Numbered from the stretch's first letter, positions 34,416 to 43,635 are shown. The stretch: 64,000 bases of DNA from Proteiniphilum saccharofermentans (GCF_900095135.1 NZ_LT605205.1:4216001-4280000), one strand, 5' to 3'. Notes: generated by a model from the sequence alone, not told the origin. A program made the numbers and translations.

Positions 34416-35582
34416 AGCAGAGTCAAGCAGCAAGTGCAATTTACATTAATTGTTTGTAAAACTCAACTTTTGGTGTGCTGAAGCTTAATTTTTCTCTTGG
34501 TCGATTGTTCAATTTATGCTGTATTTGCTTTAATCTCCCCGGGGGATAGTCCTTGAATGATGCCCCCTTGGGGATGTATTGCCGGATGAGTTTATTAGCA
34601 TTTTCAATCGCTCCTTTTTGCCACGATGAATAGGGGTCTGTAAAATATACGGGGACTCCCAGTCTTTTAGTTATCATTTCATGGGCGGCGAACTCCGTGC
34701 CGTTATCCGTGGTGATGGTCTTTATTATATCCTTGTAGGGTAGCAGCATGTTAGCAAGCACTTTTGCCACCTCCTTGGAGTCCTTGCCCCGGGGCAGTCC
34801 CCTGGTCATTACAAGGTTCGTTTTCCTTTCCGTTACCGTCAAGATCACCTCCGATTGATTGGCTCCTATTATCGTGTCCATTTCAAAGTCACCGAACCGG
34901 CTCCCGTCGGCCTCCACGGGCCTTTCCCGGATGCTTCTCCGGTTGGGGATGCCCTTGACTGACCCCACCGGCCTCTTGCGGTGCTTGAGCTTGTGGCGGC
35001 AATGCGTGTAAAGGTCACCCCCGGCTATTTTGTCCTCCCGGATCCACTTGTAAATGGTCTCGTGGGAAACCCGGATTTGCTTGTATTTCTCCAAATATCC
35101 GCTGATCTGCTTGGGAGACCATTCATCACGGACAAGCCGGAACACCTTCTGTTTAATCCACTCCGGGGTGTCCCTGTTCCCGGGCAAACGCTCCTTTCTC
35201 TCTTGTGCCATCTCGTGAGCCAAGCGCCAGGAGTAACCTCCATGTTTCTTCTTGTTACGACCCAGTTCCCTGGACACCGTTGAAGGACTGACCCCTATGG
35301 ACTCTGCGATGGTTCGCTGGCTGTCACCATTTTTTATACCTAAATAAATCGCGTACCTTTGTTCTGAAGTTAACTGTTTGTATTTTTTTCTCATAAGCAA
35401 CATAATAGTTAATTTTAGGGAGACTTCGGTCTCCTTTTTCTTTTATGTTGCCGCTTGACTCTCCTCGGGGGCTTCGCGCCCCCGGCCGTTAGGCAAACCC
35501 CCGCGGTGTTTTTCATGATTGTTTTGAAGAAATCATTTCAAAAAACAACACCCGGGTGTTGCACTTCTAAGTTGAACTTAGG
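34416..35582 (-). mobile_element. IS30-family insertion sequence, copy A
   Basis: About 1167 bp. Bounded by GTG at 34413-34415 and 35583-35585, a 3-bp target duplication within a 5-bp match GGGTG, so the right edge is certain only to about 2 bp. The terminal inverted repeats are diverged, but both carry TCAA, nine bases, then GTGCAA (left about 34423-34439; right about 35560-35576, inverted). The element holds one transposase on the minus strand. Upstream of it are three hairpins: GGAGAC-TTCG-GTCTCC plus T5 (35419-35439), CGGGGGC-TTCGC-GCCCCCG (35466-35484) and the palindrome CAACACCCGGGTGTTG (35546-35561). They probably block outside transcription from entering. Confidence 0.88.
34441..35403 (-). 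CDS. IS30-family transposase (copy A)
   Basis: 320 residues. N-terminal helix-turn-helix (QRTIAESIGVSPSTVSRELGRN) and an integrase catalytic core with the DDE residues in GDFEMDTIIGA (D), TTDNGTEFAAH (D) and GAIENANKLIRQYIPKG (E). It looks intact and catalytically complete. It is related to but clearly different from copy B at 58953-59933, so the two elements are separate IS30 types. Confidence 0.95.
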   Translation of the reverse strand: MLLMRKKYKQLTSEQRYAIYLGIKNGDSQRTIAESIGVSPSTVSRELGRNKKKHGGYSWRLAHEMAQERKERLPGNRDTPEWIKQKVFRLVRDEWSPKQISGYLEKYKQIRVSHETIYKWIREDKIAGGDLYTHCRHKLKHRKRPVGSVKGIPNRRSIRERPVEADGSRFGDFEMDTIIGANQSEVILTVTERKTNLVMTRGLPRGKDSKEVAKVLANMLLPYKDIIKTITTDNGTEFAAHEMITKRLGVPVYFTDPYSSWQKGAIENANKLIRQYIPKGASFKDYPPGRLKQIQHKLNNRPREKLSFSTPKVEFYKQLM

Positions 35583-36383
35583 GTGCCTGGTTCCCGATAC
35601 ATCCCGCAAGACTGCCTTGATTGAACCAATCCTAAGGGTGGTGTCTATAATCACCGGGATACGATTTTCATCATTGGTGAGCGAGGCTTTTAAAGCTTCT
35701 TTCTGATTAGAAAAGGCATCATCGAGAATAGTCATTGTGAGATTAATCACTTCGTAATTTTTTCCATTATTCGCTTTTACCGATGAGATACCCTGGTAAT
35801 TGACATACATATTCACAGGTTTTCTTCCTGCAATGAAACGTATATGGTGCCTGTCGCCCGGCCTCATGTCTGCATAATCGAGATTCCGGATGTAGGGCAA
35901 TACTGAGAGGTAATCATAGGTACAATATTCGGTGGTGACCACTTCATCGAACTGTTCTTTTCCGTTCATGACGCGAAATGCACGTATTTTCACCTTATCT
36001 CCGTCATAGGTATAAGATTGCCTCTCCACGGAATAGTCTTTTCCCTCAAACGCTTCCTTGGTAAATAACAAAGGACGTATATCCTTATCAATAAAAGAGG
36101 TGAGTGTATCGTTTACAGTGTATAGGCTCCCTGCCAGGCCGGAGGTATTGAATAACATCACCATCTTATAAGCATTCTCACCACGATAATTTGCTTCGGT
36201 CACTGAGAGTGACCCTCTTCCTGCACGTGCATTGAAAAAGCCTAAATTCAAATAGAGATCATACTTTATATCCTCGCCGCTCGCAAAAGCAGTATTGGTC
36301 AGTTTACACTGTGCATCTACCCCTATTACATTTAGCAATAAAAACAGTAAAACGGGGATAGATCTAGCTTTTTGATTGATCAT
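35538..36383 (-). CDS. DUF3108 exported protein with IS-encoded C-terminal tail
   Basis: 281 residues with a signal peptide ending at GVDAQ. DUF3108 features are GEDIKYDLYLNLGFFNARAGRGS near the start and RPGDRHHIRFIAGRKPVNMYV in the middle; predicted soluble beta-rich envelope protein, function unknown. The IS30 insertion falls at the codon for His in TRH. The original gene continues on the far side of the element as CAC CCA TAA (34407-34415), so the native protein ended ...RHP. The present frame replaces this with a 14-residue tail (PKFNLEVQHPGVVF) read from IS DNA and ends at 35538. The gene is probably still functional. Confidence 0.85.
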   Translation of the reverse strand: MINQKARSIPVLLFLLLNVIGVDAQCKLTNTAFASGEDIKYDLYLNLGFFNARAGRGSLSVTEANYRGENAYKMVMLFNTSGLAGSLYTVNDTLTSFIDKDIRPLLFTKEAFEGKDYSVERQSYTYDGDKVKIRAFRVMNGKEQFDEVVTTEYCTYDYLSVLPYIRNLDYADMRPGDRHHIRFIAGRKPVNMYVNYQGISSVKANNGKNYEVINLTMTILDDAFSNQKEALKASLTNDENRIPVIIDTTLRIGSIKAVLRDVSGTRHPKFNLEVQHPGVVF

Positions 36384-36438
36384 AACTTTAAATTTACGGA
36401 GTGTATAGTTGCAATAACTAATGCATACCTCCCGGTTG

Positions 36439-38385
36439 CTATCTCATATTGGAAGGAGCTCCCGCACCTGTGCCTCCTCCGGAAAAGGGAGAATTCTGCT
36501 GATTTTGCCGCTGCTGTTGCTCTCTCTCCCGATTCGGATCCCGCCGCTTTTTCTCTTCCGGCTTATTCTTGGTTATCTCCAATGGTTTCTGATTGAATAC
36601 GGGCGTTGCATGCACATTCCAGTCTTCCGAATGATCTGAAAAAGCCCTTATTACAAATTTACCGGGATAATAAAACACCTCTTCCGGTTGTCGCCCCTCT
36701 TCATAATTTCCGGTAGTCCATACACCATCGTCATTTTCATCTATTACAATGCGCGCATAGACCTCACCGGGAGGCAAATCCTGAAATCTTGCCCTACCCG
36801 CTTTGACATAACTCCTGCGAAAAGGTTTATCCGACTTATCGAGCAGTTCCACAAAAGCCGTCTTATCTTCAGGAAGCCCGGTGATGGATATCTCCATGTT
36901 TCCATACTGATCCAGTGGCTTCACAGTGAAAGATTGTTCATACTTGTTGTTCCAGAGTCCATAATGACTGGTGATGGCGGCAGAGTCTATCAGCATTTTG
37001 TATTTACCACCGGGCTTCCAGCGGGGACGCAGGGTGAACTTGCGCGGATTCAGCGAGTCGGACTCCAGATGAAAAGGTATAGCCTCGAATAAGGAATCCA
37101 CCTCTGTCAATAATTGCACGTAAGTAGAGTCGAATGCCATAACAGGTTGTTCAAACTCTATCCGGATAGGGTTGTACAACTCGAATGAAGACTGAACATT
37201 AGTATTAATGTTCAAAAATGTGATCTGTTCTTCCTCCCCTTCTTTTTTCTCTGTATTGGCTCTCTCCCGGCCCGTCCGCCTCATATTGAAATTGAGGGTA
37301 TCTGTTGCAATATAATTATTGTTGGCTGAGTCGGTACGTATATAATTGATCTGCATACTCAATGAATCCTGTTTATAGACCAAGGAGTCGGTAATCCAAA
37401 GCATAAGGGTGTCATTTTTAGCACTCCGTTCGGCGATAAACCAATCATTATTCCTTACCTCCGGTTTCAGTAAAAAGAAAGTCGGCATATCGGTCGGCGA
37501 GGCGAAAAAAAGGTTGAGTTTATGTGCTTCGGGGCGTTCATGCTTTTGCAGGAACTGGCGTTGGAAATCGGACAGGAAAGAGCGCAACAGCAGGTCATCC
37601 GGCACAAAACGGGTATATTGTACGATAAGTATCGTATCTATGGTGAGACTGTCCTGAAAGATAGTATCCTGCCGTACCGCCGATATGGTGGAGGGTATTA
37701 CAATAGAATCCAAAAAGGCAATACTTTCCTGTGGATTATCATATTTATAATCCCTGTTCAGGTCATTCAGTGCAAATACCCTGTACTTTCCCGGAGCCAT
37801 CCCCCTTACAACGAAGTTTCCACGCGAATCTGTCCTGGAAATCCGTTCAAACGGTATATGGGTAAAAGCCGTATCATGATGATTGGAATGAACACCTACA
37901 TATATACCTGTGACCGGTTCCAGATCCGGAGCTGATAATACTTTTCCTCCAATCGATAAGGTATCAAGCCGGTCGCCGGTAGAAAAAGAATAGACAAAAT
38001 TCTCTAACGGGTTACCTTCGTTATTATCCACAATTGCATCGGTAAAATCGATGGTGTAAGTAGTATTGGGCAACAGTGTGTCTTTGATTTCAACAATAGC
38101 ATTTCTCCCTGCCGAACGGATTACCGGCATATTCTTCTGTGGAGGAGTAATAATTACTTTCTCACTGGGTTTCTCGATTTTAATATTTTCATCGAACTCA
38201 ATCACTATCCTCGTCGGGGTAGCATTCAATGAGTTAAAGGCAGGGGTGGCTTTTTTCACCACCGGCGGGTCCACGTCATAAGCCCCTCCGGTAGGTGCGG
38301 CCATATTCGCACAGGAATGATACAAGACGGCAATCAGCGTCATGAAAAAAGACCAGGAGAGGAATGTGAAGATTTTACGCACCAT
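36439..38385 (-). CDS. Ig-like (SbsA-type) domain lipoprotein
   Basis: 648 residues with a lipobox (LYHSCA). An N-terminal Ig-like domain of the bacterial SbsA type (about 37-130: DPPVVKKATPAFNS ... IVIEFDENIKI) is followed by beta-rich repeats. The C-terminus is charged and glycine-rich (about 610-648, EKKRRDPNREREQQQRQNQQ). It is a conserved Bacteroidales protein of unknown role, probably anchored in the outer membrane. It lies 55 bp upstream of the DUF3108 gene on the same strand, and the two are often neighbours in related genomes (recalled, not checked here). Confidence 0.8.
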   Translation of the reverse strand: MVRKIFTFLSWSFFMTLIAVLYHSCANMAAPTGGAYDVDPPVVKKATPAFNSLNATPTRIVIEFDENIKIEKPSEKVIITPPQKNMPVIRSAGRNAIVEIKDTLLPNTTYTIDFTDAIVDNNEGNPLENFVYSFSTGDRLDTLSIGGKVLSAPDLEPVTGIYVGVHSNHHDTAFTHIPFERISRTDSRGNFVVRGMAPGKYRVFALNDLNRDYKYDNPQESIAFLDSIVIPSTISAVRQDTIFQDSLTIDTILIVQYTRFVPDDLLLRSFLSDFQRQFLQKHERPEAHKLNLFFASPTDMPTFFLLKPEVRNNDWFIAERSAKNDTLMLWITDSLVYKQDSLSMQINYIRTDSANNNYIATDTLNFNMRRTGRERANTEKKEGEEEQITFLNINTNVQSSFELYNPIRIEFEQPVMAFDSTYVQLLTEVDSLFEAIPFHLESDSLNPRKFTLRPRWKPGGKYKMLIDSAAITSHYGLWNNKYEQSFTVKPLDQYGNMEISITGLPEDKTAFVELLDKSDKPFRRSYVKAGRARFQDLPPGEVYARIVIDENDDGVWTTGNYEEGRQPEEVFYYPGKFVIRAFSDHSEDWNVHATPVFNQKPLEITKNKPEEKKRRDPNREREQQQRQNQQNSPFSGGGTGAGAPSNMR

Positions 38386-38404
38386 TAGTTCATTAAATTA
38401 GACA

Positions 38405-38412
38405 CAAATGTA
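38405..38412 (-). promoter_or_regulatory. Bacteroidota -7 box for the Ig-like lipoprotein
   Basis: TACATTTG on the minus strand, 20 bp before the ATG at 38385. Full TAnnTTTG match. Confidence 0.5.
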
Positions 38413-38515
38413 CAATGTTTTATGCAGTCTCATACATTTTTTTCATTTTTTACCACATTGTCATTGGAGATGGGACAGTAGGACCGGGGTTCTCCTCAGT
38501 CCAGCTATAAAAAAG

Positions 38516-38547
38516 TTTGGAATTTTAGATAATTGGTTGTAACTTCG
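38516..38547 (+). promoter_or_regulatory. Promoter of the DUF2851 gene
   Basis: TTTG (38516-38519), a 20-bp spacer, then TAACTTCG (38540-38547), one mismatch to TAnnTTTG. It lies 20 bp before the ATG. Confidence 0.55.
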
Positions 38548-38566
38548 AATTTTAAACCTGACTGCT

Positions 38567-39853
38567 ATGCCTTGTAAAGAAGAACTGTTACATTATATAT
38601 GGAAGTTCAGGCTTTATCCCCCCGATTCGCTCGAAACGATGGATGGGCGAAGGGTAGAGGTGATTGATCCTGGAATACACAATCTGCATGCAGGGCCCGA
38701 TTTCTTTAATGCCAAGGTGAAAATCGGTGATGAGCTCTGGGCCGGAGATATAGAGATCCATCGCTCTTCCGATGAATGGGAGCGGCATGGGCATCATACC
38801 GACAAGACCTACAATTCTGTGATCCTGCACCTGTCGGAGCGTCTGAACAGGATAATAAAAAATGAGAAAGGGCAACAAATACCACAGTGCAAGCTGTCTG
38901 TCCCCGATGAGATACGAAAAAATGCTGACTATCTTATTTATAGCCATAGCGCTGTTCCATGCAAGGATCATCTTTCTTCACTTCCGGAGGTGTTGATCCG
39001 CTCATTCCTTGGCCGGTTGGCAATTGAGCGGTTGGAAAGAAAAACCAACGATATCTTTACTCATCTGGATCGTTTTCATCAATCGTGGGATGAGGTGTTC
39101 TATGTATTGCTTACGCGTAATTTCGGATTCGGACTGAATAGCGATACATTTGAACGACTCGCACTTTCGTTACCATTCAAATGTATCCGGCGGCACGGCG
39201 ACAGCCTGTTTCAGGTGGAGGCGTTGTTGTTCGGACAGGCCGGGTTATTGGAGGAGTCCGGATACCGGGAAGGTAAGAGTGGCTATTTCCTGCAGTTGCA
39301 GAATGAATACCGTTTCCTGAGAAGTAAATATTCATTGACACCCCTGGAGGGTTACCTGTTCAAAAGAATGAGAGTCCGCCCACATTCATTCCCTGAAATA
39401 CGTATCGCACAACTGGCGGCTTTACTGCAGTCGTCAGGCAGGCTGTTCTCTTTGGTCCTTGAGCAAAAGGAGACCGATGACTGGATGTCACTGTTCCGGG
39501 CATCCCCTTCCCTATATTGGCATACCCATTATTCTTTCGGAAAACAGTCTCCCGAGTCAGATAGACAATTGGGCAATACATCGAGGCAGATTCTGTTGAT
39601 TAACACTGTGGTACCTATATTATTCGCTTACGGTAAAAAAATGTCCACAGAGAGCTATTGCGACAGAGCTATTCATCTTTTAGAGTCATTAGGGCCGGAG
39701 AGAAACGTGATCATATCCGAATTCTCTGACGCGGGAGTGATTCCTCGAAACTCATTTGAGACGCAAGCCCTTATACAACTGCGAAGGGTCTATTGTGACA
39801 CACGGAAGTGCCTGTTCTGCAGGATCGGACATCAGTTGCTCTCCCGAAATTAA
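38567..39853 (+). CDS. DUF2851 family protein
   Basis: 428 residues. The N-terminal segments EELLHYIWKFRLYPP, GRRVEVIDPGIHNLHAGPDFFNAKVKI and LWAGDIEIHRSSDEW match DUF2851, a soluble Bacteroidota family whose members carry a PD-(D/E)XK-like core (family knowledge). The Asp and Glu in GPDFFNAK and GDIEIH could be the active residues. The C-terminus has a cysteine pair (CLFCRIG). It is monocistronic with its own promoter. The function is unknown. Confidence 0.8.
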   Translation: MPCKEELLHYIWKFRLYPPDSLETMDGRRVEVIDPGIHNLHAGPDFFNAKVKIGDELWAGDIEIHRSSDEWERHGHHTDKTYNSVILHLSERLNRIIKNEKGQQIPQCKLSVPDEIRKNADYLIYSHSAVPCKDHLSSLPEVLIRSFLGRLAIERLERKTNDIFTHLDRFHQSWDEVFYVLLTRNFGFGLNSDTFERLALSLPFKCIRRHGDSLFQVEALLFGQAGLLEESGYREGKSGYFLQLQNEYRFLRSKYSLTPLEGYLFKRMRVRPHSFPEIRIAQLAALLQSSGRLFSLVLEQKETDDWMSLFRASPSLYWHTHYSFGKQSPESDRQLGNTSRQILLINTVVPILFAYGKKMSTESYCDRAIHLLESLGPERNVIISEFSDAGVIPRNSFETQALIQLRRVYCDTRKCLFCRIGHQLLSRN

Positions 39854-39930
39854 TTTGGAATTCTGTCCACTCATCCACCTAACCACTTCCTAATCACCTA
39901 GCCACTCAGGCACCTTTCCATCCTCACTCA

Positions 39931-39961
39931 TTGGGAATATGGGGAATTTTGATTAATTTTG
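39931..39961 (+). promoter_or_regulatory. Promoter of the desulfidase-like gene
   Basis: TTGG near 39931, a 20-bp spacer and TAATTTTG (39954-39961), a full -7 match, 31 bp before the ATG at 39993. Confidence 0.55.
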
Positions 39962-39992
39962 CACCCTCATCGTTCATTCTGTGTACTTTCTT

Positions 39993-41279
39993 ATGCTATC
40001 AACCGACAAAAGAACCCGTATACACCTGCTTATGCAACAGGAAATAATTCCTTCCATCGGCTGCACCGAACCAGTCGCTGTGGCTCTTTGCACAGCTAAA
40101 GCGAGCAGCACCCTCGGAATAAAGGTTGAAAAGGTTGAGGCTTTCCTAAGCGCCAATGTGCTGAAAAATGCATTGGGAGTAGGAATCCCGGGGACAGGAA
40201 TGACCGGTCTTCCTATCGCTATTGCGTTGGGAGCACTGATTGGCAAACCGGAAGAAGGGCTTGAGCTACTAAAACATGTAACATCAGAGGAAGTAGAGCA
40301 GGGCAAGTGCTTCATAAAAGAAGGTAGGATCGAAATCCGCCAGCAAACGGGTATCACCGATAAACTCTATATCAGGATCCGTTGCAGCGGGGGTGGTGAA
40401 TCGGCTGTTACCGTCATATCGGGTAACCACAACTATTTTTCCTATATAGAAAAAAATGGTGAAGTGTTGCTCGACAGGTCAGCTTCCACAAGCAAAGAAG
40501 ATCAAACTGAAAACAACCTGCCACTTAATTTCCGCACCGTCTACGAATATGCTGTAGAGTCGCCCCTAGAGGAACTCTCTTTCATACTGGAAGCTGCACA
40601 AATGAACAGGAAGGCATCAGTCGAAGCCATGCTCCACAACTACGGGCACAACGTCGCCGGGAGTCTGAAAAACAGGAATGGCCTTCACATTTTCGGTGAT
40701 AACCTGCACACCCGCATGGTTATCTCCACGGCAGGCGCCTGTGATATGAGAATGGATGGGGGATTGATACCGGTAATGAGCAATTCCGGCAGTGGTAATC
40801 AAGGGATAGCTGCTACCATGCCTGTCCTTATCTACGCCGAGAATGAGTCGTGCAGCGACGAACAATTGATCCGCGCGTTGACGCTAAGCAGCCTGCTAAT
40901 CATCTATATAAAGCAACAATTAGGCAGACTCTCCGCCCTGTGCGGTTGTGTGGTGGCTTCCACCGGATCGAGTTGCGGCATTACTTACCTGATGGGCGGG
41001 AATTATGAACAGATCGTGTATGCGGCCAAAAATATGATCGCAAATATCACAGGCATGATCTGCGACGGAGCCAAACCCGGTTGTGCCCTGAAAATCGCCA
41101 GCGGGGTATCGACCGCTGCCTTGTCGGCAGTGATAGCTATGGAGAATGAGGTGGTAACCTCACAGGAGGGGATCGTCGATGAAGATATCGACCGCACTAT
41201 AGAGAATCTGGCACGCATTGGTAACAGTGGTATGCAGGAGACCGATAAGTTGGTGCTGGATATTATGACAAAGAAATAA
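39993..41279 (+). CDS. L-cysteine desulfidase / serine dehydratase alpha-like protein
   Basis: 428 residues of the UPF0597/YhaM (CdsB) family. Conserved parts: EIIPSIGCTEPVAVALCTAKA at the N-terminus, GIPGTGMTGLPIAIALGAL, and the cysteine-bearing segments GNQGIAATMPV, SALCGCVVASTGSSCGITYLMGG and GMICDGAKPGCALK, which fit Fe-S binding. Members release sulfide, ammonia and pyruvate from cysteine or related compounds. The ATG at 39993 is used rather than an in-frame GTG 12 bp upstream. It is followed 44 bp later by the MATE transporter gene. Confidence 0.85.
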   Translation: MLSTDKRTRIHLLMQQEIIPSIGCTEPVAVALCTAKASSTLGIKVEKVEAFLSANVLKNALGVGIPGTGMTGLPIAIALGALIGKPEEGLELLKHVTSEEVEQGKCFIKEGRIEIRQQTGITDKLYIRIRCSGGGESAVTVISGNHNYFSYIEKNGEVLLDRSASTSKEDQTENNLPLNFRTVYEYAVESPLEELSFILEAAQMNRKASVEAMLHNYGHNVAGSLKNRNGLHIFGDNLHTRMVISTAGACDMRMDGGLIPVMSNSGSGNQGIAATMPVLIYAENESCSDEQLIRALTLSSLLIIYIKQQLGRLSALCGCVVASTGSSCGITYLMGGNYEQIVYAAKNMIANITGMICDGAKPGCALKIASGVSTAALSAVIAMENEVVTSQEGIVDEDIDRTIENLARIGNSGMQETDKLVLDIMTKK

Positions 41280-41323
41280 GACGGAAGAAAAACCGTCAGG
41301 GTTATTATATCGAAAGAAAAATT

Positions 41324-42706
41324 TTGCAGTCAAAAAGAGAACAGGATTTTCAAACTAAGAAAATCAGTAAATTAGTATGGGACTATGCCCTTCCAGGTAT
41401 TGTGGGGACGATGGTCACGGCAATGTATAACGTGATCGGACGTATCTTTATCGGGCAGGGAGTGGGTGCACTGGCTATTTCAGGCCTCGCCATCACATTC
41501 CCCGTGATGAACCTCACCGCCTCCCTCGGAATGTTGGTAGGGGCAGGCGGTGCAGCCCGTATTTCCATCAGCCTGGGAAAGCAGGACAAGCTGACCGCGG
41601 AGAAAATACTCGGCAATTCATTACTGATCACGGTCATACTCAACCTTGTCTTTATCACCCTTATCATGATTTACCTCGATCCTATCCTAAGGGCATTCGG
41701 AGCGAGCGACCTCACTATCCCCTATGCACGCGACTATCTGCAGATTGTCCTGTTGGGAAATGTATTTGTGAGCCTCTGTTACAACTTCAACGCGATGATG
41801 CGTTCCTCGGGTTATCCTAAAAAAGCAATGATTACCATGCTAATCGGTGCTATATTGAATATTATTCTGACGCCTGTCTTCCTCTATGTGTTCAATCTCG
41901 GGATAAAGGGGGTAGCCTGGGCTACGGTAATCTCTATGTTCATCGGTATGTTGTTCGTCATGGATCATTTTACCAGAGGAAACAACCTGATCCGTCTCCG
42001 CTGGAAGAATATAGGGTTCAACAAAAAGATTGTTGCCTCCATTCTCTCCATAGGGATATCCCCGTTCAGCATGCAGGTTGCCGCTTCCGGTGTGGCGGTG
42101 TTGCTGAACACCTCCCTCTTACGTTATGGAGGCGACATGGCTGTCGGTGCATATGGTATCATCAATACTGTCATCATGATTTTCGTGATGATTATCATGG
42201 GATTGAACCAGGGCACACAACCTATCATCGGTTACAACTACGGTGCCCGTAATTTTGTAAGGGTAAAGGAAACCCTCTACTATTCCCTGAAAGTGGCTAC
42301 GATAATCACCACCTTGACATTTATTGTGGGGCAGTTCTTTCCACACCTTTTCGCCTCGGCTTTCACAACCGACCCGGAGCTGCTGTCGATCACCGAGAAA
42401 GGAATCAGGATCACTGTGGCCGCTTTCCCTCTTGTGGGTATACAGATTGTGGCATCCAGCTTTTTCCAGAGCCTGGGCTACGCTGCTAAATCGATCACAC
42501 AGAGCCTGAGCCGCCAGTTAATATTCCTGGTGCCGTTTATTATCATCTTTCCCCGTTTATGGGGATTGAACGGTATCTGGATCGCTATGCCGGTAGCCGA
42601 CACGCTGGCCGCCATCCTCTCGATCTATCTGCTGATTATTCAGCTCCGGCTGCTGAACAGAATGCAAGAGGAAGATAAACAAAACTTACAGGGGCAACCT
42701 TTTTGA
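41324..42706 (+). CDS. MATE-family efflux transporter
   Basis: 460 residues with 12 predicted membrane helices in two related halves. The first begins KLVWDYALPGIVGTMVTAMYN, and MIIMGLNQGTQPIIGYNYGAR in the second half is a MATE hallmark. It exports small cations or drugs using a Na+ or H+ gradient; the substrate is unknown. No ATG is available before the first helix, so the start is the TTG at 41324 or a nearby alternative codon. It lies downstream of the desulfidase-like gene and may share its transcript. Confidence 0.9.
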   Translation: MQSKREQDFQTKKISKLVWDYALPGIVGTMVTAMYNVIGRIFIGQGVGALAISGLAITFPVMNLTASLGMLVGAGGAARISISLGKQDKLTAEKILGNSLLITVILNLVFITLIMIYLDPILRAFGASDLTIPYARDYLQIVLLGNVFVSLCYNFNAMMRSSGYPKKAMITMLIGAILNIILTPVFLYVFNLGIKGVAWATVISMFIGMLFVMDHFTRGNNLIRLRWKNIGFNKKIVASILSIGISPFSMQVAASGVAVLLNTSLLRYGGDMAVGAYGIINTVIMIFVMIIMGLNQGTQPIIGYNYGARNFVRVKETLYYSLKVATIITTLTFIVGQFFPHLFASAFTTDPELLSITEKGIRITVAAFPLVGIQIVASSFFQSLGYAAKSITQSLSRQLIFLVPFIIIFPRLWGLNGIWIAMPVADTLAAILSIYLLIIQLRLLNRMQEEDKQNLQGQPF

Positions 42707-42748
42707 TAAATTTACATCCTGATTGCCTGCAATTAGGCCAATTTTATG

Positions 42749-42756
42749 TAGTTTTG
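42749..42756 (+). promoter_or_regulatory. Bacteroidota -7 box for gpmA
   Basis: TAGTTTTG, a full TAnnTTTG, about 133 bp before the gpmA ATG. The long leader between them contains the 7-bp tandem repeat. Confidence 0.5.
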
Positions 42757-42838
42757 CGAAAAAGATTCAAGGTTTCAAGATTTGAATGATTCCGGATTTC
42801 AAAATTTAAGATCCAGCAATAGGACTAACTCCTATTCA

Positions 42839-42873
42839 TTGGTAATTGGTAATTGGTAATTGGTAATTAGTAA
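42839..42873 (+). repeat. Heptamer tandem repeat in the gpmA leader
   Basis: Four exact TTGGTAA units and one TTAGTAA unit in a row, ending 15 bp before the gpmA ATG. Such a short repeat could change copy number by slippage. Confidence 0.85.
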
Positions 42874-42888
42874 TTAATATAAATTAGT

Positions 42889-43635
42889 ATGAAGAAAGTA
42901 GTCTTAATTCGCCACGGCGAGAGCGTATGGAACAAAGAGAATCGCTTTACCGGATGGACCGATGTGGATCTCTCCGAAAAGGGTATTGCAGAAGCGCATA
43001 AAGCAGGTAAACTGTTGAAAGAAGAGGGTTTTCAATTCGAAAAAGCCTATACTTCCTATCTGAAAAGGGCAGTAAAGACTTTGAATGTGGTACTGGATGA
43101 GATGGATCTGGACTGGATCCCGGTAGAGAAAACCTGGCGGTTGAATGAAAAGCATTACGGCATGCTCCAAGGGTTGAACAAGGCTGAGACGGCAGAAAAG
43201 TATGGCGACGAACAGGTACTTATCTGGCGTCGTAGTTACGACGTGCCTCCTACACCACTGGATAAGGAAGACGAACGCTCACCATTCCAGGATCCGCGCT
43301 ACAAAGGAGTTGACGAAAAGGACCTTCCGCTCACCGAAGCGTTGAAAGATACTGTAGAGCGCATTCTTCCTTACTGGAACAATACTATTGTACCGGAAAT
43401 GGAAAAATTCGACCAGGTAATCGTAGCTGCTCACGGCAACAGCCTCCGCGGTATCATCAAACACCTGAAAAATATCTCCGACGAAGATATTGTAAGCCTG
43501 AACCTGCCAACCGCAGTTCCCTATGTTTTCGAATTCGATGACGACATGAATCTGCAGAAAGATTATTTCTTAGGTGATCCCGAAGAGATCAAAAAACTGA
43601 TGGATGCTGTGGCTAACCAGGGAAAAGCTAAATAA
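42889..43635 (+). CDS. gpmA: 2,3-bisphosphoglycerate-dependent phosphoglycerate mutase
   Basis: 248 residues. It interconverts 3- and 2-phosphoglycerate in glycolysis. The catalytic phospho-histidine motif [18 protein letters not shown] is at residues 6-23, the second active-site His is in [15 protein letters not shown] (about 183), and the [19 protein letters not shown] segment is intact. It is monocistronic, between its own promoter and a two-way terminator. Confidence 0.97.
   Translation: MKKVVLIRHGESVWNKENRFTGWTDVDLSEKGIAEAHKAGKLLKEEGFQFEKAYTSYLKRAVKTLNVVLDEMDLDWIPVEKTWRLNEKHYGMLQGLNKAETAEKYGDEQVLIWRRSYDVPPTPLDKEDERSPFQDPRYKGVDEKDLPLTEALKDTVERILPYWNNTIVPEMEKFDQVIVAAHGNSLRGIIKHLKNISDEDIVSLNLPTAVPYVFEFDDDMNLQKDYFLGDPEEIKKLMDAVANQGKAK

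Noticed and set aside
34415-35466. A 19-bp inverted repeat (GAG-AGAGTCAAGC-GCAA type) at 34415-34433 and 35448-35466 as the ends of IS30 copy A
   Set aside because: Ends at 34416 and about 35582 explain more: they give a target duplication, restore the DUF3108 stop codon and match the layout of copy B. The inner copy may be a subterminal repeat.
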